Assembly (NCBI GenBank): GCA_048498315.1
Contig: JBEHYF010000014.1
Coordinates: 1-58,526, forward strand
Source: Actinoallomurus sp048498315
GTDB lineage: Bacteria; Actinomycetota; Actinomycetes; Streptosporangiales; Streptosporangiaceae
Direction: 5' to 3'
Length of the DNA: 58,526 nucleotides
In this document: in pieces, positions 1-8,184 of the stretch
Numbering within the stretch: position 1 is the stretch's first letter
Layout: each line of letters opens with the position of its first letter
The notes under the pieces: model-generated
The model's input: only the letters and a program-made list of their open reading frames with translations
The model's database searches: none
What the model was told of the DNA's origin: nothing
Translations under genes and position numbers: made by a program

Positions 1-370
1 CACCACAACAACCCAGCACAGGCAACAACCCGAACCAGACCCTCAGCGTGGAACCCCCGGGCCGGCCACCATCCGGCGTCCCGCTCCCCTGGGGGCGAGA
101 AGAACATTAAGGGCCGTTCGGAACCTCGTCAAATCAAGCGATCCGCGGCCCCGGGCGGGCCGCGGTTCCCCGCCCGCCCCCGTTCTGATCGGGCCGATCG
201 ACCACCGGACACGCCATGGCACGACGGCAGCCGTCCACGAGAGAACATCCCGCCGCTCAGCGCCTGCCGGCCCCGGCACCGCGCGGCTCCCCTGGGGAAC
301 GGTCGGCCTGGGCCGCCCGCAGACCCGTCCGCGCGCAGATCGTCGGCCGCCGGTCAGCGCCGGGCGGGCG
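1..370. other. Non-coding left edge downstream of the LacI gene
   Basis: No reading frame here has a recognisable product. The long minus-strand frame running through it is the shadow of the LacI gene. The only structure I see is a GC-rich hairpin at 143-165, listed separately. Confidence 0.5.
143..165 (-). terminator. Possible hairpin terminator after the LacI gene
   Basis: Arms CCGCGGCCC and GGGCCGCGG form a perfect 9-bp stem around a 5-base loop, about 200 bases past the LacI stop on the minus strand. Only a weak T-rich stretch follows, so function as an intrinsic terminator is uncertain. Confidence 0.3.
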
Positions 371-1417
371 TCAGCGCTGGCCGCGCGGCGACCCGTTCCG
401 ATCCGACGGCGCGGCGGTCGAGCCGCGGACGATGAGCTCGGGCGTTACCGTCACCACCGGCCTGGCGGCGCCGTCGTCCGCGGTATCGGTGAACAGTCGC
501 CAAGCCCGGCGGCCCAGGTCTTCCTTCTTCACCGCGACGGTGGTGAGCCTCGGCGAGACCAGGCGGCTGAGCGCGATGTCGTCGAACCCGGTGAGCGAGA
601 TGTCGTCGGGCACGCGGACGCCAAGCTCGTCGAAGCGGGCGAGCGCCCCCAGTGCGACGTAGTCGCTGAACGCGATCACCGCGGTGGCCCCCGTGTCGAG
701 GACGTCGTCTGCGGCCCGGTGACCGTCGACGGTGCTCGACCCGCACGGGACCTGCACGACCTCGAAGCCCGGATCCGACGTCGCCCGCAGCGCCCGCTGG
801 CGGGCCCGCTCCGACCAGGCGCGGGCCGGCCCGCGCAGGTAGGCGACGCGGCGGTGGCCGAGAGCGCGCAGGTGCCCGCAGACCGCCCTGATCCCGGCTT
901 CGAAATCGACGGCGACGGCGGGGATCGACGTCCCCCGGCCGATCCGGTTCACGCAGACGAGGCGCGAGACGGAGCCGGCCAGCTCGGCCAGCTCCCAATG
1001 GGTCATGCGCGGGGAGCACAGCACCACGCCGTCGACCCATCGCGACAGCTCCAGCGCGGCGTCGCGTTCGGCGCCGGCCTTCTCGCCCGTGTCGGCGACG
1101 AGGGTGCGGAAGTCGGCCTCCTGCGCCGCGCCGGTCACGCCTTTCAGCACCTCGGCGAAGTATGGGTTGCTCAGGTCGGGGACGACCACGCCGACCGCGT
1201 GCGTCGTTCCGCGCAGCAGCCCCTGCGCGGCCGGATTCGGCCGGTAGCCGAGCTGGGCGACCGCCGTGCGGACCCGCTCCTCCAGGCCGGTGGAGACCGG
1301 CTTGGTGCCGGTGAGAACCCGCGAGACCGTCGCCGGTGAGACCCCGGCCTCCCGCGCAACGTCGGTGATCGTCGCTCGCGGCGGCCGTGCCCCCATGCCC
1401 GACTGCGCCCTGCCCAT
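371..1417 (-). CDS. LacI family transcriptional regulator
   Basis: DNA-binding repressor or activator of the LacI/GalR family, about 348 residues. The N-terminal helix-turn-helix is clear (TITDVAREAGVSPATVSRVL), followed by the hinge and the periplasmic-binding-protein-like sugar domain (GVVVPDLSNPYF near residue 75; LTGFDDIALSRLVSPRLTTV near 300). Several starts are possible: a GTG at 1435 and ATGs at 1417 and 1396. Neighbours are a pectinesterase remnant and, 1.7 kb away, a PL3 pectate lyase. Two similar GGAAA..TTTCC palindromes (1509-1522, 3960-3977) flank this region, so I infer that it controls pectin degradation genes. The ligand is unknown. Confidence 0.9.
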   Translation of the reverse strand: MGRAQSGMGARPPRATITDVAREAGVSPATVSRVLTGTKPVSTGLEERVRTAVAQLGYRPNPAAQGLLRGTTHAVGVVVPDLSNPYFAEVLKGVTGAAQEADFRTLVADTGEKAGAERDAALELSRWVDGVVLCSPRMTHWELAELAGSVSRLVCVNRIGRGTSIPAVAVDFEAGIRAVCGHLRALGHRRVAYLRGPARAWSERARQRALRATSDPGFEVVQVPCGSSTVDGHRAADDVLDTGATAVIAFSDYVALGALARFDELGVRVPDDISLTGFDDIALSRLVSPRLTTVAVKKEDLGRRAWRLFTDTADDGAARPVVTVTPELIVRGSTAAPSDRNGSPRGQR

Positions 1418-1508
1418 GGCGGCATTGCACCACACGATCGGGCCACCTGGTGCATCGTGTCACCGCGGGCGGTGGACTTGACGGCCTGTCACCAGTCACG
1501 TGATGGTC

Positions 1509-1522
1509 GGAAAAGGTTTTCC
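1509..1522. promoter_or_regulatory. Candidate LacI-type operator
   Basis: GGAAAAGGTTTTCC is a palindrome apart from its centre. It lies within a larger inverted repeat, GATGGTC at 1502-1508 and GACCATC at 1528-1534. It sits about 90 bases upstream of the LacI gene on the minus strand and just ahead of the pectinesterase remnant on the plus strand. A similar palindrome precedes the pectate lyase gene (3960-3977). Binding by the neighbouring LacI protein is inference. Confidence 0.45.
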
Positions 1523-1525
1523 CGC

Positions 1526-1731
1526 CTGACCATCGCCGCGCCGGCCCCCGCCACCGCCGCGGTTCTCCCCGCTCCTGCGCCGGCCGCCCATCCGGCGGCC
1601 GGCGCGGCCGCGGCGGCCCCGGTACCGGCCGTGACCGCGTCCGCCGTGCCGGCGCAGCGCACGCGGCACCTGACGGTCGCGGCGGACGGCACCGGCGACT
1701 TCTGCACCGTGCAGGGCGCGATCGACTCCCG
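1526..1731 (+). pseudogene. Pectinesterase N-terminal remnant
   Basis: The frame encodes an Ala/Pro-rich, signal-like stretch and then HLTVAADGTGDFCTVQGAID (1667-1729). That is the conserved first strand of CE8 pectin methylesterases (family pattern TVAADGTGDFTTVQAAID). The match stops after about 20 residues and the frame turns into low-complexity Arg/Ser sequence, so the catalytic core is gone. It fits with the nearby pectate lyase as part of a former pectin cluster. The fragment is short, so identity rests on one motif. Confidence 0.55.
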
Positions 1732-1743
1732 GCCGCGGCGGGG

Positions 1744-1860
1744 ATGGAGCGGATCTTCCGCGAGTCCCTCGACGCCAGGCTGCGCCCGATACGGGAGATC
1801 GAGGAGTTCTTCTCCGGCTGGGAACTGTTGGTGCCGCGCTGTGGCGCCCGGACCCGCTCC
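1744..1860 (+). pseudogene. SAM-dependent methyltransferase C-terminal remnant
   Basis: The frame reads IREIEEFFSGWELLVPRC, resembling the C-terminal segment of the actinobacterial S-adenosylmethionine methyltransferase family formerly DUF574 (pattern R..EI..FF.G.ELV.PG). No N-terminal or SAM-binding part is present upstream. The pectinesterase remnant ends immediately before it, so two gene fragments are joined head to tail. Confidence 0.45.
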
Positions 1861-1957
1861 CAGATGAGGGCGCCTGCCCCTTCCCGGGCCACGCGCCGGA
1901 CGCGACATCCCCGAGTCGTGCCGGGCGCTGGTGGACGGCGTCGGCCGCAGGCAGGCC

Positions 1958-2314
1958 CTACCCGCCGAGCTTCTCGGCGAGATAGTCGCGGAGCACGACC
2001 GCCTGGTTGTGCTCGGTGTCCCGGGCGGAATACAGGAGCGTCACCGGCCCGGCCTCGGCCGCCACCAGCAGCGGGCGTACGGCCTCCGGCCGCTCGTCCA
2101 GCTCGCGGCGGTACCGCTCGCGGAATCCGGCGAAGCGCTCCGGCCGGTGCCCGAACCAGGTTCGCAGGTCCTTCGAGGGCGCCACGTCGCGCAGCCAGGC
2201 GTCGAGCTTCAGGTCGTCCTTGCGCACGCCGCGCGGCCAGACCCGGTCGACGAGGAACACCCGGCCCCGCGCGCTTCCCGCGTCGTACACGCGGCGGATC
2301 TCTATCGGCCCCAT
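1958..2314 (-). CDS. DUF488 family protein
   Basis: A 118-residue protein of the DUF488 (YeaO-like) family, full length for the short branch. Visible family features are the N-terminal IEIRRVYD, the FLVDRVWPRGVRK motif, WLRDVAPSKDLRTWFGH, the Arg-rich FRERYRREL segment and the C-terminal VTLLYSARDTEHNQAVVL. The function of the family is not established. The gene stands alone between blocks of gene debris. A 29-base piece of its coding sequence (2074-2102) recurs exactly at 2592-2620. Confidence 0.88.
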   Translation of the reverse strand: MGPIEIRRVYDAGSARGRVFLVDRVWPRGVRKDDLKLDAWLRDVAPSKDLRTWFGHRPERFAGFRERYRRELDERPEAVRPLLVAAEAGPVTLLYSARDTEHNQAVVLRDYLAEKLGG

Positions 2315-2620
2315 GCCTCCTGTCTACCCCGTCCGCGGCCAGGATGCCGCGGAACGTCACTGGCGGGCGGTCCGGCGCAGCGGCCCGGCCGGCGGCTCGG
2401 GCAGGCGCACCGGGCGTCCGGCAAGGCGGGCGATGATGACGGCGCGCTCGTCACGTGTACGGCGCGCAGGCGACGCCGCGCAGGGCGGACGCCGCGTGCT
2501 CGTCGATCTCTACCTTCTCGATGCCCGCGAGCATCTCGAGCAGGCGCACGCCGAAGGGAGCGCCGGTGACTCCGGTCGTTCCCGCGGTCAAGGCGTACGG
2601 CCTCCGGCCGCTCGTCCAGC
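2074..2620. repeat. 29-bp exact direct repeat pair
   Basis: Bases 2074-2102, inside the DUF488 gene, and 2592-2620, between the UbiX-like and MarR fragments, are identical in the same orientation and begin GGCGTACGGCCTCCGG. After a two-base mismatch the match resumes for several bases. The second copy makes no sense in either flanking fragment, so it looks like a copied or recombined piece of DUF488. Confidence 0.8.
2500..2595 (-). pseudogene. UbiX-like flavin prenyltransferase N-terminal fragment
   Basis: The minus-strand frame reads TGVTGAPFGVRLLEML, close to the start of UbiX/PAD1 flavin prenyltransferases (TGATGAPFGVRLLE), and then diverges within about 15 residues. No flavin- or prenyl-binding regions follow. 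The fragment abuts the second copy of the 29-bp repeat. Assignment rests on one short motif. Confidence 0.35.
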
Positions 2621-2634
2621 CTGCGGCGACCCTG

Positions 2635-2856
2635 GCCGCCGTGCTCCTCCGGCTCGAACAGCGCACCCTGCTCACCCGCGAGGTCGACGTCACACACCGG
2701 CGCCGCCGCCTGCTCCGCCTCACTGACGCGGGCGTCCGCGAGGTCCGCCGGTCGCTGCCGGTCGCAGCCGAGGTCGACGCCCACCTGCTGGCCCGGCTCT
2801 CGCCCGACGAGCGCGAGCGACCGCACGCGCTGCTGACCAAGCTCGTCGCGGACTGA
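2635..2856 (+). pseudogene. MarR family regulator C-terminal fragment
   Basis: The frame encodes LTREVDVTHRRRRLLRLTDA, the wing and dimerisation junction of MarR regulators (usual form EVDPTDRRRRLLRLT). A typical C-terminal helix follows, rich in Asp-Glu-Arg and Leu, ending LLTKLVAD. The N-terminal dimerisation helix and recognition helix are missing. The DUF488-derived repeat lies directly upstream, so this is a truncated gene. Confidence 0.6.
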
Positions 2857-3119
2857 ACCGCGCCGTCTCGATGAGCGAGATGGCCGGGCCACGGGTCCGC
2901 CTGACTTCGGGAATCCGGTGTCCTGCGTCCGTGCCGTGGCATGTCCGCCCTTGCCGCGGCCGTGTCTCCCCGTCGGATGCGGTCCCTCGTGCGGGCGTTC
3001 ACCCGCGGCCGGACGCTGCGATCGCCGCCGGCGACCGCCCGTGCCGGGCGCACCGCCCAGCGAACATGCCCCCGGCCGGTTCCCGAGGGCACGTTCGATC
3101 GCCTGATGGATGAACGGTG

Positions 3120-3893
3120 TCACTGGTAGGTGACGTCGGACTTGGTGACGTGGCAGTACGAGTCACCCCACCCGTCCTGGAGGTAGGTGGGCTCGCTGCC
3201 CTTCGGCGCGCCTTGGTATTCGGCGCAGACATGGGTGCTCTTGCCGTTGATGAGCGTGATGTGGGTCAGGGTGGCCTGGTCGCCCCAGTTGATGTTGATG
3301 CCGACGACGTACTTGGCGCTGTCCAGGATGACGTTGTCGACGACCACCTGCCGCTTGTACGACGTCGAGCAGTTGCCGCACGCCCGGTACAGCTTCCCGA
3401 TCGTCTTCGCGTAGAAGTTCGATATGTGCACCGTGCCGGAGCCGTTGTGCTGGAACACCTTGTCCGAGGCCGACCTGGCGCCGCCGCCGATGACGTAGGA
3501 GTCGCCGCTGGTGCCCTTGAAGGTGGCGGCGTCCTCGCCTACGTCCTCCCACCACACGTTCTGGATCGTGCACCGGCCCTCGCAGTGCACGCCGTCGCCG
3601 GCCGGAGAGCCGATGATGACGTTCTTCAGCGTCGCGCCGTCGGCCAGGTCGAACATCGCCGGCTGGCTCTCGCTCTGGCTGCCGTCCCCAATGCAGCAGT
3701 AACGCTTCATGCCGCCGTCGAGCGTCCCGCTGACCTTGATGGTGCCCGACACCGTGACGTCGCCCGTCTTGGTCGGCCACGTGGGAACGGTCGCGGCCGA
3801 TGCGGTCTGCGTCACGACGAACGCCGTGGTGAGTACGACCACGGCCGCCCAGACGGCCGCGAACACACCTCGCCGCCTGATCGGTAGTTGCAT
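3120..3893 (-). CDS. Secreted pectate lyase, polysaccharide lyase family 3
   Basis: A 257-residue extracellular pectate lyase cleaving polygalacturonate by beta-elimination. A Sec signal peptide covers about residues 1-33 (basic RRRG, hydrophobic core, TASA-A cleavage). The mature part is a small beta-helix enzyme of PL3 type: DGVHCEGRCTIQNVWWEDVG with the calcium and substrate residues, EDAATFKG, FQHNGSGTV, and Cys-rich turns (YRACGNCS, RYCCIGDG). A good ribosome site (GGAGG) lies 7 bases before the ATG. A near-palindrome at 3960-3977, in the 5' region, is a candidate LacI operator. Length is normal, with no catalytic domain fusion or carbohydrate-binding module. Products would suit the uronate operon at 24-34 kb. 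Confidence 0.92.
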   Translation of the reverse strand: MQLPIRRRGVFAAVWAAVVVLTTAFVVTQTASAATVPTWPTKTGDVTVSGTIKVSGTLDGGMKRYCCIGDGSQSESQPAMFDLADGATLKNVIIGSPAGDGVHCEGRCTIQNVWWEDVGEDAATFKGTSGDSYVIGGGARSASDKVFQHNGSGTVHISNFYAKTIGKLYRACGNCSTSYKRQVVVDNVILDSAKYVVGININWGDQATLTHITLINGKSTHVCAEYQGAPKGSEPTYLQDGWGDSYCHVTKSDVTYQ

Positions 3894-3959
3894 TGCTGCC
3901 TCCCTCCTCTTCGCTCACGGCCCGCGCCGGCGCGACTCGCGCGTGGCGGGCGATTGCGT

Positions 3960-3977
3960 CGGGAAAACGATTTCCCG
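3960..3977. promoter_or_regulatory. Candidate operator upstream of pectate lyase
   Basis: CGGGAAAACGATTTCCCG reads the same on both strands except for two bases and has the central CG typical of LacI-family sites. It lies 67-84 bases before the pectate lyase start. It shares GGAAA..TTTCC half-sites with the palindrome at 1509-1522. Confidence 0.55.
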
Positions 3978-4225
3978 ACCGCCGCAGAGCGTATGTCTCG
4001 TGGAGGACCGGCACAATGAACAGGCCGGGGAGCGCCATCTCGATCGCGCAGAGCGGCCTCTCGGGCGGCACCTGCACAGTACCGTGCGGCCAGGATTTGC
4101 CCACGTTATCAGCGCTGCGTCACTGTAGGTGGCCGCTGCCGCCCACCCGCCGAACGGTCGTCCGGGGACGCGAAAGTTTCACGGGTCCGCGGTGTGCGAT
4201 CTTGATCCGCGTCGAGATCCGGCTG

Positions 4226-4388
4226 CGCACGGCGGACACGGCGTTCACGATGAAGCGCTACGTGCAAGCCGATCTCGCTGCTGACCGTCAGGCCGGCCAA
4301 CGTCCTGGCCGAGCTGATCCTCGACGGCTCGCTGGTCTCCCCGAGGCGGCGGACGGGGGCTGACGGATGTTCGTGTGCGAATCCGTGA
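4226..4388 (+). pseudogene. Tyrosine integrase C-terminal remnant
   Basis: The frame encodes ADTAFTMKRYVQADLAADRQ, the segment around the catalytic tyrosine (Y of KRYVQ) in actinomycete phage/ICE integrases (family pattern S..FTMKRYVQTDLEADRQVA). After RQA the match continues in another frame as ANVLAELILDGSLVSP to a stop at 4388, so there is a frameshift. Nothing of the upstream Arg-His-Arg core survives. It ends about 50 bases from the 3' end of the tRNA gene, as expected for a relic of a tRNA-integrating element. Confidence 0.65.
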
Positions 4389-4402
4389 GCAAGCGGCAAA
4401 AG

Positions 4403-4434
4403 CAGAGGCCCGGAGGGTTTCCTCCGGGCCTCTG
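4403..4434 (-). terminator. Intrinsic terminator of the tRNA gene
   Basis: A perfect 14-bp stem (CAGAGGCCCGGAGG with its complement) closes a 4-base loop. On the minus strand it is followed by CTTTTGC. It starts four bases after the encoded CCA of the tRNA. Confidence 0.85.
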
Positions 4435-4437
4435 ACC

Positions 4438-4514
4438 TGGTAGCGGGGGTAGGATTTGAACCTACGACCTCTGGGTTATGAGCCCAGCGAGCTACCGAAC
4501 TGCTCCACCCCGCG
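4438..4514 (-). tRNA. Initiator tRNA-Met (CAT), CCA encoded
   Basis: The minus strand begins CGCGGGGTGGAGCAG and folds into a 77-nt tRNA with anticodon CAU and an encoded CCA. Initiator features are visible. Position 1 is C opposite a non-pairing U72, the anticodon stem has three consecutive G-C pairs next to the loop (GGG-CUCAUAA-CCC), and the T arm is GGTTCAAATCC. An intrinsic terminator follows at once. It is the likely attachment site of the element whose integrase remnant lies downstream. Confidence 0.95.
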
Positions 4515-4661
4515 GTGTGTACCTTAACTTTATGGGCCCCCGGCACGCCATGCAAATCGAAAGCGCCGGCGCGGTGACCACAGATCTTCGCCGGGTGCGC
4601 GTACGGCCTTCATCTCCGCTGAGTCGCTGCCGCCGACCCGGCGGCCTTGGTGGACACCGTC

Positions 4662-7568
4662 CTAGGCCCGGGGCGTCGGTGTGGGCGCGGGCGGCGTCGC
4701 CGACGGTGACGCCGAGGGTTTCGCCGTGGGCTTCGATGGAGTCTTGGACTGTTTCTGCAGCTTGGCCAGCTCGTCGAGGGCGGTCTTGAGCCGCCGCTGC
4801 GCGTCGCCGTAGGCCGCCCAGTCGCCTTTCGCCAGCGCATTCTGCCCGTCGCTGTAGGCCTTGTTGGCCGCGTCGATCGCCGCGCGGATGTCGGCGTTCG
4901 CCTGGAGCGGCGGGCCGACCGGCGCGGCCGTGGCGCCACCGCCGAGCACCTGGCCGAGCGCCTCCTGGAGGGTCGCCCCGAACCCGATGTCGTTGCCGTA
5001 GGAGACCAGTACGCGCTTCAGCAGCGGATAGGCCCCGCCGCCGGAGTTGGCCTCCACGTAGACCGGCTCGACGTACAAGAATCCTCCCCCGAACGGCAAC
5101 GTCAGAAGGTTGCCGCTGACCGTTTTCGAGCCGCCCCCGCGTAGCAGCGAGAGCTCCTGCGAGACCGTCGGATTGTTCTCGAAGGTGTTCTCCACCTGCT
5201 CCGGGCCGGGGGTCACCTGGCTGCGCGGTACCTGAAGGATACGGATCTGCCCGTACGAGGGGCTCGTCGGCACGCTGTCGACCGCCATGAATGCGGTCAG
5301 GTTCGTCGCCTTGCCTTTCGGGACGAAGGTGGAGGTCAGCGAGAAACCGGGCGCGTTGTCGTCCGGCATCTTGACGCTGAGGTAGTACGGCGGTTCGAGG
5401 GTGCCCTTGCCGTTCGGATCTTCCGGGATCTGCCAGAAATCCTGCCCGCCGTAGAACGCCTGCGGGTTCTGCACGTGGTAGCGGGTGAGGATCTGCCGCT
5501 GCACCTTGAAAAGGTCTTCGGGGTAGCGCAGGTGCGGCAGCAGGTGGGGCGGGATGTCGGAGCGCGGCAGCACGGTGCCGGGGAATGCCTTCATCCAGGT
5601 CTGCAGCACCGGGTCGGTCGGGTCCCACGCGTACAGCCGGACCGTGCCGTCGTAGGCGTCGACGGTGGCCTTCACCGAGTTGCGGATGTAGTTGACGCGG
5701 TCGCGGGCCTGCGCGGCGACCGACACGCGGCTTTCGGTGTTGGTGTCGCGGGTGGCGTCGGCGAGGCTGGTGCGCTGGGAGTACGGGTAGTCGTCGGCGG
5801 TCGTATAGCCGTCGACGATCCAGAGGATCCGCCCGTCGACGACCGCCGGGTACGGGTTGCCGTCGACTTTCAGCCACGGCGCGGCCTTCTGCACGCGCTC
5901 ACGCGGCGAGCGGTTGTAGAGGATGCGCGACTGCGAGTTGATCGCGCCGGACAGCAGGAAATTCTTCTCCTTGAAGCGCAAGGCGTAGAGCATGCGGGTG
6001 AACAGCGAGCCGATCGGGACGCCGCCCTTGCCGGTGTAGGACGTGTTGCTCTGCCCGCTCGCGCTCCGGTCGTTGGGATAGTCGAGCTCTCGCTTGACCG
6101 GTCCCCCGACGATGGAGTAATTCGGCGACCGCTCGCCGAAGTAGATGCCCGGATAGTCGATCCGCAGGTTCCCGGCCGGTGGGATGTCCTTCTCGGTGAA
6201 GTCGGGTGCGCCCTCGGCGTCGACCTGGTTGCCGGGGGCGGCGACGAAGCCGTACCCGTGCGTGTAGACGAGGTGGCTGTTGATCCAGTTGGCCTGCCCG
6301 GCGGGCGGGCCGCCGATCTCTCGCACGGCGACGACGGTGTCGTGCAGGGCGCCGGTGGCGTCCGGGTAGCGATCGATGTCGAGCGGATCGGAGAACTTGT
6401 AGAAGCCCTTGATCTGCTGTAGCTGCTGGAAGGTCGGCGACACCACCGCCGGGTCGAGCAGCCGGACGTTCGGCAGCGTCGCCGTCTCCCGCTTCGCCTG
6501 GTCGGGCGACAGCTTGTCGCTCGGCGTGTAGTCGGTGACCCGCGTGCCGTCCACGTCGTACGCCTGGCGGGTCGCGACGATGTTGCGGCCGATGTACTTG
6601 GCCTCCTTGTCGGCCTCGTTCGGCTTGACCTGGAAGGTCTGGATCAGCAGCGGGTACACGCCGCCGATGAGGATGGCCGACAGGACGAGCAGCCCGAACG
6701 CCATGCCGGGCAGCACGGCACCGCGCCGGACGAGCGTGGCGAAGAACATCAGCGCGCAGATCAGCGCGATCACGGCCAGGATCGTCTTGGCCGGCAGCAC
6801 GGCGTTGACGTCGGTGTAGGACGGGCCGGTGACCACGCCGCGCTGGGAGCCGGCCAGCCCCCACCGGTCGAACCAGTACGCCACCGCCTTGAGCAGGACG
6901 AACACGCCGAACAGCACCGACAGGTGGGCACGGGCCGCCGGCCCGACCTTCTCGTCGGGCCCCTGCACCCGCACCCCGCCGTACAGGTAGTGCACGATCA
7001 GCGCGGCGACGAACGAGAGGATCACCGTGGCGAACAGGAAGCCCAGCACCAGCCGCAGCAGCGGGTAGGTGAACACGAAGAACGAGATGTCCTTGTGGAA
7101 CTGCGGGTCTTTGATGTGGAACGGCCGTCGGTTGAGGAAGGCGAGCCAGGTGCGCCACCGACCCGCCATGGACGAGCCCGTGAACAGCCCGACGATCACG
7201 AGCAGCGCGATGAGGATCGGCCTGCGGTAGGGGTCGATGGCGGCGCGGTACCGGTCGAGCCCCTGCTGCTCCGGCGAGATCGGCCGGTACGGCGGCCGCA
7301 GCCGATAGGCCAGGACGATGTTCGCGCCGAGAACCGCCGCCATGACCAGCCCCGCAGCGAAGAACAGCAGCACTCGCGTGGTGATCTGCTTGGTGTAGAC
7401 GGACGAGAAACCGACCGAGCGATACCACAGCAGGTCGGTCCAGATGGCGGCGAAGGCGAGGAAGGCCGCGACGAGGACCGCGAGGATCACGATCACGGGC
7501 AGCAGCAGTCGTGATCGGCGCACGCGGACCCGGCCGCCGAGGCCCGGGCTTCGGAAGGTCACGGCCAA
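4662..7568 (-). CDS. UPF0182 family large membrane protein
   Basis: A 968-residue integral membrane protein of the UPF0182 family, whose function is unknown. About seven hydrophobic segments occupy the first 330 residues (for example LLLPVIVILAVLVAAFLAF near 20 and TILAVIALICALMFFATLV near 270). A long extracellular region follows with family motifs such as WINSHLVYTHGYGFV and PGIYFGERSPNYSIV, then a coiled Gln/Lys-rich stretch and a Pro/Thr/Ser-rich tail. Translation probably starts at TTG 7568 or GTG 7562 behind a GGGGGA site. It corresponds in position and type to M. tuberculosis Rv3193c beside the YlbL-type protease gene. Confidence 0.92.
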   Translation of the reverse strand: MAVTFRSPGLGGRVRVRRSRLLLPVIVILAVLVAAFLAFAAIWTDLLWYRSVGFSSVYTKQITTRVLLFFAAGLVMAAVLGANIVLAYRLRPPYRPISPEQQGLDRYRAAIDPYRRPILIALLVIVGLFTGSSMAGRWRTWLAFLNRRPFHIKDPQFHKDISFFVFTYPLLRLVLGFLFATVILSFVAALIVHYLYGGVRVQGPDEKVGPAARAHLSVLFGVFVLLKAVAYWFDRWGLAGSQRGVVTGPSYTDVNAVLPAKTILAVIALICALMFFATLVRRGAVLPGMAFGLLVLSAILIGGVYPLLIQTFQVKPNEADKEAKYIGRNIVATRQAYDVDGTRVTDYTPSDKLSPDQAKRETATLPNVRLLDPAVVSPTFQQLQQIKGFYKFSDPLDIDRYPDATGALHDTVVAVREIGGPPAGQANWINSHLVYTHGYGFVAAPGNQVDAEGAPDFTEKDIPPAGNLRIDYPGIYFGERSPNYSIVGGPVKRELDYPNDRSASGQSNTSYTGKGGVPIGSLFTRMLYALRFKEKNFLLSGAINSQSRILYNRSPRERVQKAAPWLKVDGNPYPAVVDGRILWIVDGYTTADDYPYSQRTSLADATRDTNTESRVSVAAQARDRVNYIRNSVKATVDAYDGTVRLYAWDPTDPVLQTWMKAFPGTVLPRSDIPPHLLPHLRYPEDLFKVQRQILTRYHVQNPQAFYGGQDFWQIPEDPNGKGTLEPPYYLSVKMPDDNAPGFSLTSTFVPKGKATNLTAFMAVDSVPTSPSYGQIRILQVPRSQVTPGPEQVENTFENNPTVSQELSLLRGGGSKTVSGNLLTLPFGGGFLYVEPVYVEANSGGGAYPLLKRVLVSYGNDIGFGATLQEALGQVLGGGATAAPVGPPLQANADIRAAIDAANKAYSDGQNALAKGDWAAYGDAQRRLKTALDELAKLQKQSKTPSKPTAKPSASPSATPPAPTPTPRA

Positions 7569-7683
7569 TCCCCCATTTCGCCTGGTGTCTGTGAAGGCAA
7601 CTTATCGAGACGCCGGCTGGTTCCCACCCGCGACTGCGAACCTGTGGACGAGTGGACGCCCGTGCCGGTGAAAGGATGGGGGG

Positions 7684-8184
7684 ATGGCCCGCCTGGAAGA
7701 GGTCGTCCGCGACCTGGAACGTCACGCCGCGGCAGCGGGCTGGGACGCCCCGCCTCGCCTGTACGCGCTGGTGGAGGCAGGAGAGCTGCACCGGAACGAG
7801 CCGGGCCTGGCCCGGCAGCTCGGCGTTCCGGACGAACCGGGCCGCATGGCCGCGCTGGAGCAGTCCGGCCTGCCGGTCGACCGGCCCATCGGCGACGTCC
7901 TGCACGAGATCGAGTGGCCGGATCGGGTCGCCGGCTGCGCGCTGGTCGTCGAGCGTATCCTCCTGCCGGAGGGCGCCGAGGACGACGCGCCGGACGACGA
8001 TCCGGCGGCATGGGCGGCCGGGCATCCCGGGCGCGAGGACGTGCGGCTGGTCGTCGGCGTGCTTCGGGACGGCTCGCGGCACTCCGCGCTGCGGCTGCGC
8101 GGTCATGACAGCGACGATGAGGTGCTGACCGGGCCCGACCTGGCCCCCGGCCTCGCCGACGCGCTGGCCTCGACGCTCACCTGA
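7684..8184 (+). CDS. PPA1309 family protein
   Basis: A 166-residue cytoplasmic protein of the actinobacterial PPA1309 family, full length, function unknown. Recognisable parts are the N-terminal VVRDLERHAAAAGWDAPPRL, the segment VLHEIEWPDRVAGCALVVER near residue 85, and DVRLVVGVLRDGSRHSALRL near 120. The ATG sits directly behind an AAAGGATGGGGGG ribosome site. It is divergent from UPF0182 (about 115 bases apart) and convergent with the protease gene, an arrangement common in actinobacteria. Confidence 0.88.
   Translation: MARLEEVVRDLERHAAAAGWDAPPRLYALVEAGELHRNEPGLARQLGVPDEPGRMAALEQSGLPVDRPIGDVLHEIEWPDRVAGCALVVERILLPEGAEDDAPDDDPAAWAAGHPGREDVRLVVGVLRDGSRHSALRLRGHDSDDEVLTGPDLAPGLADALASTLT

Noticed and set aside
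354..2360. Long 668-codon minus-strand frame overlapping the LacI and DUF488 genes
   Set aside because: Arg/Pro-rich shadow in another frame; the LacI and DUF488 frames have clear family motifs and normal codon bias.
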